The position numbers and the translations under genes were made by a program. From Solirubrobacterales bacterium (GTDB taxonomy: Bacteria; Actinomycetota; Thermoleophilia; Solirubrobacterales; 70-9), in NCBI GenBank assembly GCA_020438295.1, contig JAGQUV010000003.1:1-64000 (forward strand): DNA of 64,000 bases. Reading direction: 5' to 3'. The notes beneath the pieces are model-generated. The model worked only from the letters and a program-made list of their open reading frames with translations, made no database searches and was not told the DNA's origin. This document shows positions 25,403-34,090 of this stretch, piece after piece. Within the stretch, counting starts at the first letter, position 1; every line of letters starts with the position of its first letter.

Positions 25403-26575
25403 ATGTCTCAGTCCAGTGCCGAAAGCGGTGCCGCCACAAGAAACCTGATCCTGGCTACGCTCGCCTTCGGCGTCTGTTTCTCCGCCTGGGGGATGCTCGC
25501 TCCGATCGCGCCGGACCTGCAGGACGAACTCGGGCTCAGCAACACCGAAACCTCGATCATGATCTCGATCCCGGTGGTGCTCGGTTCGCTGTTGCGTATC
25601 CCGCTGGGTCTGCTGACCGACCGGATCGGCGGCCGGATCGTGTTCACCGGCATGCTGTTCTACTCGGCCGGAGCGGCGCTGCTGGTCGGTTTCGCCGAAA
25701 GCTACGCCGCGCTTCTCGGAGCCGGTTTCCTGCTCGGCACGACCGGTGCCTCGTTCGCCGTGGGCATCCCGTTTGTCGCTCGCTGGTACGAACCGCAGCG
25801 GCAGGGATTCGCGCTCGGCGTCTACGGGGTCGGCAACATCGGAACCGCGGTCGCGGCGTTCTCCGTCCCGGCTATCCGCGAAGCGGCCGGGCAGTGGGTG
25901 GCCGGACTGGTCTTTGCCGCGGTGATCGCCGCCTACGGCCTGATCTGGATGAGCCTGGCCCGCGAGTCACCACGGGAGAAGCCGCCGAAGGTTCACTACA
26001 TGGAGACACTCAAAGCCGGCTGGAAGCTATGGCGGCTCTCGCTGTTCTATTTCGTCACGTTCGGCGGCTTCGTCGCGATGGCGATCTACCTGCCGAAGCT
26101 GCTCAAGGACTGGTTCGACCTCTCGTTGACCGACGCCGGGCTGCGGGCGGCCGGGTTCACCGTGATCGCGACCGTGGCGAGACCGCTCGGCGGCTGGCTG
26201 GCCGACCGGATCGGTGCGAGCAAGGTCCTGGTGATCGCGTTCGGCGGAGTCGGCGTCGACGCGATCGGGCTGACCTGGCAGGCCACCGATCCGTCGATAG
26301 TGCCGGTGACGATCTTCTGCCTCACGATGGCGTTCTTCCTCGGCCTCGGCAACGGAGCGGTCTTCAAGCTGGTGCCGGTCACCTTCCCCCACTCGACCGG
26401 AGCCGCGACCGGCATCATCGGTGCCGCCGGTGGCCTGGGCGGCTTCTTCCCGCCGCTCTTGATGGGCGTGGTCAAGGACGCGACCGACGAGTTCACGATG
26501 GGGTTCCTCTTTCTGGTCGCGTTCGCCTGGCTCTGTGCCGGACTCGCGCAGTCGACGGCCGATGACGGCGGCTGA
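25403..26575 (+). CDS. narK: Nitrate/nitrite transporter, NarK family
   Basis: 390 residues with twelve helices. NarK-family marks are 'ARWYEPQRQGFALGVYGVGNIGTA' in helix 5 region and 'GLGNGAVFKLVP' in the second half, each with the Gly-rich nitrate signature; 'RIPLGLLTDRIGGR' is the MFS loop motif. It imports nitrate to the cytosolic site of NarG, and may exchange nitrite. AAAGGAA precedes ATG 25403. It opens the nitrate-molybdopterin island. Confidence 0.9.
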   Translation: MSQSSAESGAATRNLILATLAFGVCFSAWGMLAPIAPDLQDELGLSNTETSIMISIPVVLGSLLRIPLGLLTDRIGGRIVFTGMLFYSAGAALLVGFAESYAALLGAGFLLGTTGASFAVGIPFVARWYEPQRQGFALGVYGVGNIGTAVAAFSVPAIREAAGQWVAGLVFAAVIAAYGLIWMSLARESPREKPPKVHYMETLKAGWKLWRLSLFYFVTFGGFVAMAIYLPKLLKDWFDLSLTDAGLRAAGFTVIATVARPLGGWLADRIGASKVLVIAFGGVGVDAIGLTWQATDPSIVPVTIFCLTMAFFLGLGNGAVFKLVPVTFPHSTGAATGIIGAAGGLGGFFPPLLMGVVKDATDEFTMGFLFLVAFAWLCAGLAQSTADDGG

Positions 26576-26689
26576 CCGGGGCCGGGGCCGGCAGCCGGCC
26601 GGCGCGGCCCGTGTCGTCGACCGTAGTCACCGGCCGTCGACCGGTCTCGCTGACGGGCCGTTCGGCATACCCGACTATCGTGTCGGTTG

Positions 26690-27688
26690 ATGTCGGTTGA
26701 ACGACAGCTCTTCGACGGGCATGGACGGCGGATAAGCGACCTGCGGGTCTCGGTGACGGACCGTTGCAACTTCCGCTGCCAGTACTGCATGCCGGCCGAG
26801 GGACTGGATTGGATCGACCGGGAGGAGATCCTCACCTTCGAGGAGATCACCCGGCTGGTCACGATCTTTGCCGCCATGGGGATCGAGGACCTTCGCCTGA
26901 CCGGGGGCGAGCCGCTGGTCAGGAAGGCGTTCCCGGACCTGGTCGCGATGCTGTCCGAGGTGGACGGGGTAAGGGATCTTTCGCTCACCACCAACGGCTA
27001 CCTGCTCGAGCGCGACGCCGCCGCCCTGGTCTCGGCCGGCATCCAGCGGGTCAATGTCTCGATCGATTCGCTGCAACGGGACCGGTTCTTCCAGATCACC
27101 CGCAGGGACGCGCTGCCGCGCGTGCTGGACGGCCTGAAGGCACTGAGTTCTCATCCCGAGGTCGGGCCGATCAAGGTCAACGCCGTGGCGACCCGCGACT
27201 TCACCGAGCAGGAGGTCGGGCGTTTCTGCGAGTTTGCCCGCTCGGCCGACTACCAGGTCCGGTTCATCGAGTTCATGCCGCTCGACGGGGACCGCTCGTG
27301 GGTCCCGGAATCGGTGCTGGCCGGGGAGGAACTGCGTCGGATGGTCGCCGCGATCCACCCGATCGAGGAGGTCCCGAGGCAACCTTCGGCGACGGCCCGG
27401 GTGTTCCGCTTCACCGATGGCAGCGGAGAGATCGGATTCGTCAACCCGGTCACCGAGCCGTTCTGCTCCGACTGCAACCGGGTCCGCCTGACCGCCGAAG
27501 GGAAGCTTCGGACCTGCCTGTTCTCGATCGGCGAGACCGACCTGCGCGAGCCGCTGAGAAACGGGGCAGCGGACCATGAGATCGACGAGATCATCCGTGA
27601 GGCGGTCTGGCGCAAGGAGCTGAAGCACCGGGTGAACGAGCCCGGCTTCCGGCAGCCGCCACGAACCATGAGCGCGATCGGCGGCTGA
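26690..27688 (+). CDS. moaA: GTP 3',8-cyclase
   Basis: 332 residues. The radical-SAM cluster is CNFRCQYC. The second, GTP-binding [4Fe-4S] cluster is at CSDCNRVR followed 13 residues later by C (RTCLFS). 'LTGGEPL' is the SAM motif and the C-terminal Gly-Gly pair (SAIGG), required in the family, is intact. It makes 3',8-cyclo-GTP, the first step of molybdopterin synthesis, with MoaC (34087). A 10-bp duplication (TGTCGGTTGA) surrounds the start, ATG 26690. Confidence 0.96.
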   Translation: MSVERQLFDGHGRRISDLRVSVTDRCNFRCQYCMPAEGLDWIDREEILTFEEITRLVTIFAAMGIEDLRLTGGEPLVRKAFPDLVAMLSEVDGVRDLSLTTNGYLLERDAAALVSAGIQRVNVSIDSLQRDRFFQITRRDALPRVLDGLKALSSHPEVGPIKVNAVATRDFTEQEVGRFCEFARSADYQVRFIEFMPLDGDRSWVPESVLAGEELRRMVAAIHPIEEVPRQPSATARVFRFTDGSGEIGFVNPVTEPFCSDCNRVRLTAEGKLRTCLFSIGETDLREPLRNGAADHEIDEIIREAVWRKELKHRVNEPGFRQPPRTMSAIGG

Positions 27689-27728
27689 GGCCCCAGGCGG
27701 GGTCGTAGCCTGGGCCGGACAGCCTTGC

Positions 27729-27745
27729 CTATATAGTGCCTAGGC
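27729..27745 (+). promoter_or_regulatory. -10 and palindromic operator before the Mop-HTH gene
   Basis: A -10 element TATAGT (27732-27737) is followed by exactly eight bases, the palindrome GCCTAGGC (27738-27745), then ATG 27746. No ribosome site fits, so the mRNA is probably leaderless and the palindrome overlaps the transcription start. TGCCTA is also present at 27727-27731 as part of a second half-site. Autoregulation is an inference. Confidence 0.55.
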
Positions 27746-28162
27746 ATGAGCGATCTCGGCATCGGCGAGGCGGCCCGGCAGCTCGGCGTCAGCACCGACA
27801 CGATCCGGCGCTGGGACCGGGCCGGGAAGATCAGGACCGACCGCGACGACCGCAACCGCCGGCGGGTTCCGGTCAGTGAGGTCGAGCGCCTGCGGGCCAG
27901 CCCGGGCCGCCACGAAACGGGCGACACGTTCTCGGCTCGCAACCGCTTCGCCGGAACCGTGCGGTCGGTCGAGGTCGACGGGGTGATGGCCCTGGTCGAG
28001 ATCGAGGCCGGACCGCACCTGATCACCGCCGCGGTCACCCGCGACTCGGTCGAGGAACTGGGACTGGCTCCGGGGATCAGAGCCACGGCCACGGTCAAGG
28101 CGACCTCGGTGATGATCGACCGCCGTGATGCCGGTGTCGGCCGAGGCGATACCGGTGCCTGA
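27746..28162 (+). CDS. MerR-like HTH protein with molybdate-binding Mop domain
   Basis: 138 residues. An excisionase/MerR-type helix-turn-helix ('GIGEAARQLGVSTDTIRRWDRAG') is followed by a TOBE/Mop domain ('SARNRFAGTVRSV', 'VMALVEIEAG', 'ATVKATSVMI'). This pairing is known in actinobacteria beside modABC and likely makes a molybdate-responsive regulator or storage protein. It overlaps modA. Its own start appears leaderless, with a palindrome at the start site. Confidence 0.9.
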   Translation: MSDLGIGEAARQLGVSTDTIRRWDRAGKIRTDRDDRNRRRVPVSEVERLRASPGRHETGDTFSARNRFAGTVRSVEVDGVMALVEIEAGPHLITAAVTRDSVEELGLAPGIRATATVKATSVMIDRRDAGVGRGDTGA

Positions 28163-28952
28163 GTGCCGGCCAGGCCAGCCACAGCGGGCCCGATGGTGCC
28201 GTGCCCCGGTCGTCTTCGCCTTAGCCGTCGCCGGCCTGGTCGGCGCCACGGCGATCGGCTGTGGCGGGGACGGCGGGCCCGAGCTGACGGTGCTGGCCGC
28301 GTCGTCGCTCCAGGCCCCGCTGACCGCGTACGGCCAGTCGATGCCCGGCCTCGAAGTCCGGGAGTCGTTCGGCGGCTCGGATCTGCTGGCGGCCCAGATC
28401 CGGCAGGGCGCGGGAGCGGACGTGTACGCGGCGGCCGAGACGGCCTTGCCGAACCGGCTCTTTCGCGAAGGGCTGGTACGGCGGCCGCGGGCTTTCGCGT
28501 CCAACCGCCTGGCCATCGCGGTGCCGGCCGGGAGCACGATCGGCGGGTTGTCCGACCTGGCCCGGCCGGGTGGTTCGGTGCTCCTCGGAGACGAAGGGGT
28601 GCCGATCGGTGAGTATGCCGACTGGGTGCTGGCGAGGCTTCCCTCGGCTGAACGCGAAGCGATTCTCGCCAACGTCGGTTCGCGCGAGCCGGAAGCGAGT
28701 TCGATCACCGCCAAACTGGTTCAGGGTGCGGCCGATGCGGGGATCGTCTACCGGACCGACGTCAGGACCGCCGGAGGTTCGCTCGAGGCCGTGTCGATCC
28801 CGGGTCGTCTCCAGCCCGCGATCGCCTATGCGGCGGCCGTGGTCAAAGGAGCGGCCCGGCCCGCGCTCGCCCGACGGTACGTCGACGGCCTGATCGGGGG
28901 TGAGGGGGCGGTTCAGCTTCGCCGGGCCGGTTTTCTGCCGCCCGATCGATGA
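28128..28952 (+). CDS. modA: Molybdate ABC transporter binding lipoprotein
   Basis: About 274 residues. A hydrophobic signal ends in the lipobox 'ATAIGC'. The mature part has ModA motifs 'LTVLAASSLQAPL', 'ESFGGSDLLAAQIRQGAGADVYAAA' and 'NRLAIAVPAGS', 'GIVYRTD'. Binds molybdate or tungstate outside the membrane. Start uncertain: GTG 28125, ATG 28128 (used), GTG 28134 or GTG 28155 all lie within the end of the previous gene. Its stop overlaps the modB ATG. Confidence 0.93.
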   Translation: MPVSAEAIPVPECRPGQPQRARWCRAPVVFALAVAGLVGATAIGCGGDGGPELTVLAASSLQAPLTAYGQSMPGLEVRESFGGSDLLAAQIRQGAGADVYAAAETALPNRLFREGLVRRPRAFASNRLAIAVPAGSTIGGLSDLARPGGSVLLGDEGVPIGEYADWVLARLPSAEREAILANVGSREPEASSITAKLVQGAADAGIVYRTDVRTAGGSLEAVSIPGRLQPAIAYAAAVVKGAARPALARRYVDGLIGGEGAVQLRRAGFLPPDR

Positions 28953-29758
28953 GCCTCGGATCCTGGTTCGGCCGGGTCGCTTTCCTTGCACTCGGGTTGA
29001 CGCTCCTTTTCCTGACCCTGCCGACGGTGGCGATCTTCACCGATACCTCTCCGGGCCGGCTGCTGGATGCGCTCGGTGAGCCGGTCGTGCTCGATGCGCT
29101 CTGGCTCAGCCTGAAGACCACCGTGATCGCGGTGGTCGTGATCGTCGCGGTCGGCACGCCGGCCGCCTACCTCGTTGCCAGGCGTGAGTTCCGGGGCCGA
29201 TCCGTGACCCTCACCCTGATCGAGCTGCCGCTGGTCATGCCCCCGGCTGTCGCCGGGATCGCGCTGCTGGCGGCCTTCGGGCCACACGGGATCTTCGGCC
29301 CCTGGATCAACGACGCGGGGATCGAGCTCGTGCTGCAGACCGCCGGGGTGGTGGTCGCCCTGATCTTCGTCGCGGCGCCGTTCTACCTTCGCCAGGCCGT
29401 CGCCGCGTTCGCCTCGCTCGATCGAGGCCGGCTCGAGGCGTCACGCACCCTCGGCGCCGGACCGTTCAGGACCTTCGTCAGGATCGCCATTCCCGAGGCT
29501 CGTCCCGGGCTGTCGTCCGGTCTGGCGCTGGCCTGGGGCCGGGCCCTGGGCGAGTTCGGGGCGACACTGATGTTCGCCGGGTCCCTCCAGGGGGTCACCC
29601 AGACCGCCCCGCTGGCGATCTTCTCGCGGTTTTCCGACCCGGACGGATTCACCGCGGCACTGGCGATCTCGGCGGTGCTGATCGCGGTCGCCGCGCTGAT
29701 CCTGCTGTCGGTGAAGCTGTTCGGCGCCGATCGGGCACTCGACCGGACCGGCCCGTGA
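28949..29758 (+). CDS. modB: Molybdate ABC transporter permease
   Basis: 269 residues with about six helices. The EAA loop 'ASRTLGAGPFRTFVRIAIPEARPGLSSG' and 'AWGRALGEFGATLMFAG' is typical of ModB. ATG 28949 overlaps the modA stop and the stop overlaps the modC GTG (GTGA), so modABC is tightly coupled. Confidence 0.94.
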   Translation: MSLGSWFGRVAFLALGLTLLFLTLPTVAIFTDTSPGRLLDALGEPVVLDALWLSLKTTVIAVVVIVAVGTPAAYLVARREFRGRSVTLTLIELPLVMPPAVAGIALLAAFGPHGIFGPWINDAGIELVLQTAGVVVALIFVAAPFYLRQAVAAFASLDRGRLEASRTLGAGPFRTFVRIAIPEARPGLSSGLALAWGRALGEFGATLMFAGSLQGVTQTAPLAIFSRFSDPDGFTAALAISAVLIAVAALILLSVKLFGADRALDRTGP

Positions 29759-30948
29759 CCGCCCGTTCGGACTCCGGGCTTCCGGCACGGTCGGCCGACG
29801 GCCCCGCTCCCGGGCACAAGGGGAGGCATGGCGGGATCGGCTCCCCGGCGCCCGCCGAGCGGCTCGAGGTCGCGGTCGGAGCCCGGCTGCGGGAGTTCGA
29901 CCTGGGGGCCGGATTCACGGTCGGGCCCGGTCAGCGGCTGGCGGTCGTCGGTCCGTCCGGCGCCGGCAAGACCACTCTGCTCAGGCTGATCGCCGGCCTG
30001 GCCAGGCCCGACCGGGGGCGGATCGCGATCGGGTCGCGGCCGGTCTTCGACCGCGGACTGGGGATCGACCTGCCCCCTGAGCATCGTCGATGCGGCTATC
30101 TCCCCCAGGACTACGCGCTCTTCCCGGAGATGAGCGCATGGCGAAACGTCGCCTACGGCCTGCGGGTCGGCGGCCGGACGACCCGCCGCGCCCGCGCCGC
30201 GGAAATCCTGGCCCGGTTCGGCGCCGAGCGATTGGCCGACGTCAGGCCGGGCGGGCTCTCCGGAGGGGAGCGGCAGCGGATCGCGCTGGCGAGGACCCTG
30301 GCCGCCGAACCCCGGGTACTGCTGTTCGACGAGCCGCTTGCGGCACTCGACCCGGCCACCCGCAACGAATCGATGAGGCAGCTCGACCTGGCGCTTTCGC
30401 AGTCGGGCGGGCCGGCCGTGATCGTGACCCACTCGTTCGACGAGGCGGCGGTGCTGGCCGACCGGATTGCCGTGCTCGACCGGGGCCGGATCGCCCAGGC
30501 CGGGTCCCCGGCCGAGCTCTCGGCCCGGCCGGGGTCGCGGTTCGTGGCCGATTTCACCGGAGCGGTCGTCCTGGACGGGGAGGTGGCCGGGACCGACGGG
30601 GGCCTCACCGTGGTCGCGGTCGACGGTGGCGGCATGCTGCGAAGCGTCGATCGGGCGTCCGGGACCGTTGCGGTCAGCACCTTTCCCTGGGAGATCTCGC
30701 TCGAGGCACCGGGGAACGCGCCCCGGGACTCGGCGCTCAATCGGTTGACCGGCACGGTGACCTCGGTCACCGCGATCGGCAACCGGGCCCGGATCGGGCT
30801 GGCGGTTCCTCAGCCGGTCACCGCCGAGATCACCGGCAGGTCGGCCGAAGCGCTGGAGATCCGGCCCGGGGTGCGGGTCACCGCGGCATGGAAAGCGACC
30901 GCGACCCGGTTGATCGCGCGCGGCCCGCACGACCCGTATCGGCCTTGA
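29755..30948 (+). CDS. modC: Molybdate ABC transporter ATPase
   Basis: 397 residues. Walker A GPSGAGKTT, signature LSGGERQR, Walker B VLLFDEPLAAL and switch 'VTHSFDEA'. The C-terminus (about 330-390) holds a TOBE/Mop domain ('LNRLTGTVTSVTAIGNRARIGL'), through which ModC senses molybdate. The first 35 residues are a Pro/Gly-rich extension not found in typical ModC; a later start is possible but none gives better context than the GTGA overlap. Confidence 0.94.
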   Translation: MTARSDSGLPARSADGPAPGHKGRHGGIGSPAPAERLEVAVGARLREFDLGAGFTVGPGQRLAVVGPSGAGKTTLLRLIAGLARPDRGRIAIGSRPVFDRGLGIDLPPEHRRCGYLPQDYALFPEMSAWRNVAYGLRVGGRTTRRARAAEILARFGAERLADVRPGGLSGGERQRIALARTLAAEPRVLLFDEPLAALDPATRNESMRQLDLALSQSGGPAVIVTHSFDEAAVLADRIAVLDRGRIAQAGSPAELSARPGSRFVADFTGAVVLDGEVAGTDGGLTVVAVDGGGMLRSVDRASGTVAVSTFPWEISLEAPGNAPRDSALNRLTGTVTSVTAIGNRARIGLAVPQPVTAEITGRSAEALEIRPGVRVTAAWKATATRLIARGPHDPYRP

Positions 30949-31063
30949 CCCAGCGGCGTCGTTTCCCGTCCGGCACGATCCCGCTACGACCGCCGGGGGC
31001 GGTCCGCGCGAGAATGGCGGGGAGCCGGCGGACAGCGCGGCCGAAAAGAACCAGGAGGCAATG

Positions 31064-31270
31064 ATGAATCGTGACGAGTGGATTGAGAAGTTCTCCGAGC
31101 TGACCGGCGTCCAGCCCCCGACCCCGGAGCAGGTCGAGTCGATCCTGGAGCTGGCCGGGGTCGCCGCACACGCGTCCGAGCGGACAGCGGCGCCGGTCGC
31201 CTGCTGGATGGCCGGGCAGACCGACCTGCCGGTGGAGGAATGGATCCCGGTGGCCCGCGAGGTCGGGTAG
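31064..31270 (+). CDS. DUF6457-type small protein of Mo-cofactor loci
   Basis: 68 residues. AGGAGG at 31053-31058 sits 5 nt before ATG 31064, which is favoured over ATG 31061. The helical sequence includes 'LAGVAAHASERTAAPVACWMAG' split around a single Cys. I recognise the DUF6457 pattern, small proteins beside or fused to MobA in actinobacteria; function unknown. It converges on mobA. Confidence 0.85.
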   Translation: MNRDEWIEKFSELTGVQPPTPEQVESILELAGVAAHASERTAAPVACWMAGQTDLPVEEWIPVAREVG

Positions 31271-31307
31271 CCCGGCGCCGCTCCGGCCGTGGGAGCGTGG
31301 GTACGGT

Positions 31308-32000
31308 TCAGGTCGGGCGATCGGCGAGCACCGCAGCGGCCCGTTCCAGGTCTTCGGCATCGTTGACGTTGGTGAAGATCCGGCGGGGATAGCCGAAGCG
31401 GGAGAGTTCGTTTTCGGTGGCCACACGTGGGCCGAGCGACTCGACCAGATCCTGCATCGAGGTCGAGTCGATCCCCGGGCCGTCGAGGATGCGCTCGAGG
31501 TCTGCCAGCAGGTCCGGGCCGTAGCGGGCGGCCAGCGGTTGGAGCCGGCCGCCGACCGATGGTACGACCAGTCGTTCCGGCCGGTCAGCGAGCCATCGCA
31601 GCAGTCCCGGGACGACCAGCGGCAGATCGCAGGCCAGGGCCAGGATCGGCCTGCCTCCGGCCCGCCCGAGCGCGGTGACGATGCCGGCCAGCGGGTGCGA
31701 CGGACGGTCCGGCTCGATCACGGTTTCGACCTCGACCGGGGGCAGCACGGAGCCGGCCTTGGCAACCACTACCGCGGTCAAGCCTGCCTCCCGGGCGGCC
31801 TGCAACGGGTACTCGATCAGCGGCCTACCGGCCAGGACCGCCGCCGCCTTTGCCCCGTCGAGGCGGGTGGCCGACCCGCCGGCCAGAACCGCCACGACGG
31901 CCCTGTCCGGCTGGTCGGTTTCCGACCGCCCCGGGCCGACGACTCCCGACGCCTCCGGGCGACCGGCTCTCGACTGGTCCTGGCCGCGCCGGGATTCCAT
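31308..32000 (-). CDS. mobA: Molybdenum cofactor guanylyltransferase
   Basis: 230 residues. The GTP-binding motif is 'VLAGGSATRLDGAKA', with metal Asp in 'ALACDLPLV' and 'TNVNDAEDL' near the end. It attaches GMP to Mo-molybdopterin, and two MGDs form the cofactor of NarG. The N-terminal 30 residues are a disordered extension; a start nearer the motif is possible. It is the only reverse-strand gene between narK and the regulator and is divergent from moeA. Confidence 0.92.
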   Translation of the reverse strand: MESRRGQDQSRAGRPEASGVVGPGRSETDQPDRAVVAVLAGGSATRLDGAKAAAVLAGRPLIEYPLQAAREAGLTAVVVAKAGSVLPPVEVETVIEPDRPSHPLAGIVTALGRAGGRPILALACDLPLVVPGLLRWLADRPERLVVPSVGGRLQPLAARYGPDLLADLERILDGPGIDSTSMQDLVESLGPRVATENELSRFGYPRRIFTNVNDAEDLERAAAVLADRPT

Positions 32001-32049
32001 CCGGATCAGTCTGGCACCTTCTCTCTATCCTCCGGGCGATGGTGAGCCT

Positions 32050-33309
32050 GTGCCCCGCGATTCGTTGACCAGCCTTCAGGCGGCCCGGGCGGCCGTGCTC
32101 GAGCGAGCCCGCCCGCTCGGTCCGCAGACGGTCGGGCTCGAAGCCGCGCTCGAACGGCGGCTCGCCGAGGCAGTTTCCAGCGGCGAGCCGGTCCCCGGGT
32201 TCGACAACTCCGCGATGGACGGCTACGCGGTTCGCTCCGCCGACACGTCCGGTTCCGGTGGCCGAGCGGCTTCGCTCGCCGTGGTCGGGGAGTCGCGGGC
32301 CGGTCATGCGGCGGCGGTCGCGCTGGGACCGGGAGAGGCAATCGCCATCTCGACCGGGGCGATGATCCCCGAACGGGCCGATGCCGTGGTCCGGCTCGAA
32401 GACACGGTCCGCGAGGGTGGCCGCTCAGGCGGAACCGTCGCGGAGCTCGGGGCGGGCGAGCGGATCACGATCGGGGTGGAGGCGCGGCCGGGCGACAACA
32501 TCCGGCGAGCCGGGGAAGACATCGCGTCCGGAACCGAGGTGGTGGCCGCCGGCACGAGGATCGGACCGGCCGAGCAGGGGGTGCTGGCCTCGGTCGGTGC
32601 GGCGGAGGTTTCCTGCCACCGCCGTCCGCGGGTCGCCGTGCTTAGCTCCGGCGACGAGCTGATCGGGCCGGACGAGCCGATGCGGCCGGGCGCGGTGCGC
32701 AACTCGAACGCGTTCACGCTCTCCGCCCTGAGCCGGGAGTCGGGCGCCGAGGTGGTCTCGGTCCGCGTGGTGCCCGACCTGCCCGCTGCGACGCGGGATG
32801 CGATCGAGCCGGCGCTGTCGGCCGACCTGGTTGTGGTCTGCGGTGGCGTCTCGGTCGGCGAACACGATCACGTAAAAGGGGCGCTGGCCGATCTCGGCGT
32901 CGAGCAGGTTTTCTGGCGGATCGCGCTCAAGCCTGGCAAGCCGACCTGGTTCGGGCGGCGTGATGACACGTTGGTCTTCGGGTTGCCCGGCAACCCGGTC
33001 TCGGCGATGGTCACCTTTCTGCTGCTGGTCCGTCCGGCGCTTGTCGTGCTGGGGGGAGGCCGAGCCGGAGGCCGGCAGACCAGGGCAAGTCTGGCGACCG
33101 ACCTCGAGCGCAGTCCCGACCGGACCGAGGCGGTCCGCTGCCGGCTGGAGCAGCTGCCGAAAGGCTGGGTTGCCCATCCGACCGGTCCCCAGGGCTCCCA
33201 CATTCTGACTTCGATGCTCGGTGCCGACGGACTGGCCCTGCTGCCGCCGGGGGACGGGATCGTCCATGCCGGCCAGCCCGTCGAGGTCGAACTGATCGGG
33301 TCCGGCTAG
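32050..33309 (+). CDS. moeA: Molybdopterin molybdenumtransferase
   Basis: 419 residues. Motifs 'PGFDNSAMDGYAVRSAD', 'ISTGAMIPERADAVV', 'VLSSGDELIGPDEPM', 'GGVSVGEHD', and 'VFGLPGNPVSAMVTF' are the MoeA landmarks; the Asp of 'SMDGYA' type is catalytic. It inserts molybdate into adenylated molybdopterin made by Mog. Starts GTG 32050, overlapping no gene; ends 1 nt before moaDE. Confidence 0.95.
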   Translation: MPRDSLTSLQAARAAVLERARPLGPQTVGLEAALERRLAEAVSSGEPVPGFDNSAMDGYAVRSADTSGSGGRAASLAVVGESRAGHAAAVALGPGEAIAISTGAMIPERADAVVRLEDTVREGGRSGGTVAELGAGERITIGVEARPGDNIRRAGEDIASGTEVVAAGTRIGPAEQGVLASVGAAEVSCHRRPRVAVLSSGDELIGPDEPMRPGAVRNSNAFTLSALSRESGAEVVSVRVVPDLPAATRDAIEPALSADLVVVCGGVSVGEHDHVKGALADLGVEQVFWRIALKPGKPTWFGRRDDTLVFGLPGNPVSAMVTFLLLVRPALVVLGGGRAGGRQTRASLATDLERSPDRTEAVRCRLEQLPKGWVAHPTGPQGSHILTSMLGADGLALLPPGDGIVHAGQPVEVELIGSG

Positions 33310-33310
33310 C

Positions 33311-34090
33311 ATGAGCGGAATGAACGTGGAGGTTCGGCTTTTCGCCACGCTGAAAGAACGGGCCGGGGCCGATTCGGTGCGGATCAGCCTGGCCGAAGGG
33401 GCGACCGCCGCCGAAGCCGTGGCCGAGGTGGCGCGCTGCGCCGGGCTGGGCGATCTGTTCGACCGATTGCCGGTACGCCTGGCGGTGAACCGGGTCTACG
33501 CCGCGCCCGAGATGCAGCTGTTCCCCCAGGACGAACTCGCCCTGATCCCGCCGATCAGCGGCGGCTCCGGTACCGGCGGTGGCTCGGGTCTGTACGCACT
33601 GGTTTCCGAAGAGGCGCTTTCGCCCGAAACGGTGACCGCGAAGGTTTCCAGCCCGGATGCCGGGGCGATCGTCACGTTCCAGGGCGTCACCCGCGAGGTG
33701 AGCCGGCTCGACTATGAGTCGTACGCCGAGATGGCCCGGCAGAAGATGCTGACGATTCTCGGCGAGTGCGTTGACCGGCACGGGCTGGAGGGGGCCGCTG
33801 CCGAACACCGCGTCGGGTCGGTCCCGCTGGGCGAACCAGGGGTGGTCGTCGCCGTTTCGGCCCCGCACCGGGAACAGGCCTTTGCCGGAGCGCGCGAGGC
33901 GATCGACCGGATCAAGGCGGAAGCTCCGATCTGGAAGCGCGAGGTCGACCGAGAGGGGCGCTCCGAATGGGTCGAAGGCACCCCGGTCGCCGCCGAGCGA
34001 ACGCCGGCCCGGGCGCAGGGCGACCGGGAAGCCGCCGGGGCCCGTGCGGGCCTAGACCGAACGGGATCCTCTGGCCGCGTTTCGTCATGA
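33311..34090 (+). CDS. MoaD-MoaE fusion (molybdopterin synthase)
   Basis: 259 residues. Residues 1-85 are MoaD ('VEVRLFATLKERAGA') ending 'PPISGG', the Gly-Gly that must be free to carry the thiocarboxylate. A Gly/Ser/Thr linker joins it to MoaE (about 94-230), with 'GAIVTFQGVTRE' and catalytic Lys in 'RIKAEAPIWKREV'. The C-terminal 35 residues are a low-complexity tail. Mycobacterium tuberculosis MoaX is a known fusion of the same order and is reported to be cleaved after the Gly-Gly. The stop overlaps the moaC start. Confidence 0.93.
   Translation: MSGMNVEVRLFATLKERAGADSVRISLAEGATAAEAVAEVARCAGLGDLFDRLPVRLAVNRVYAAPEMQLFPQDELALIPPISGGSGTGGGSGLYALVSEEALSPETVTAKVSSPDAGAIVTFQGVTREVSRLDYESYAEMARQKMLTILGECVDRHGLEGAAAEHRVGSVPLGEPGVVVAVSAPHREQAFAGAREAIDRIKAEAPIWKREVDREGRSEWVEGTPVAAERTPARAQGDREAAGARAGLDRTGSSGRVSS

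Noticed and set aside
26576-26689. Possible Moco riboswitch before moaA.
   Set aside because: The gap is too short and shows no conserved element; only a 10-bp duplication at the start.
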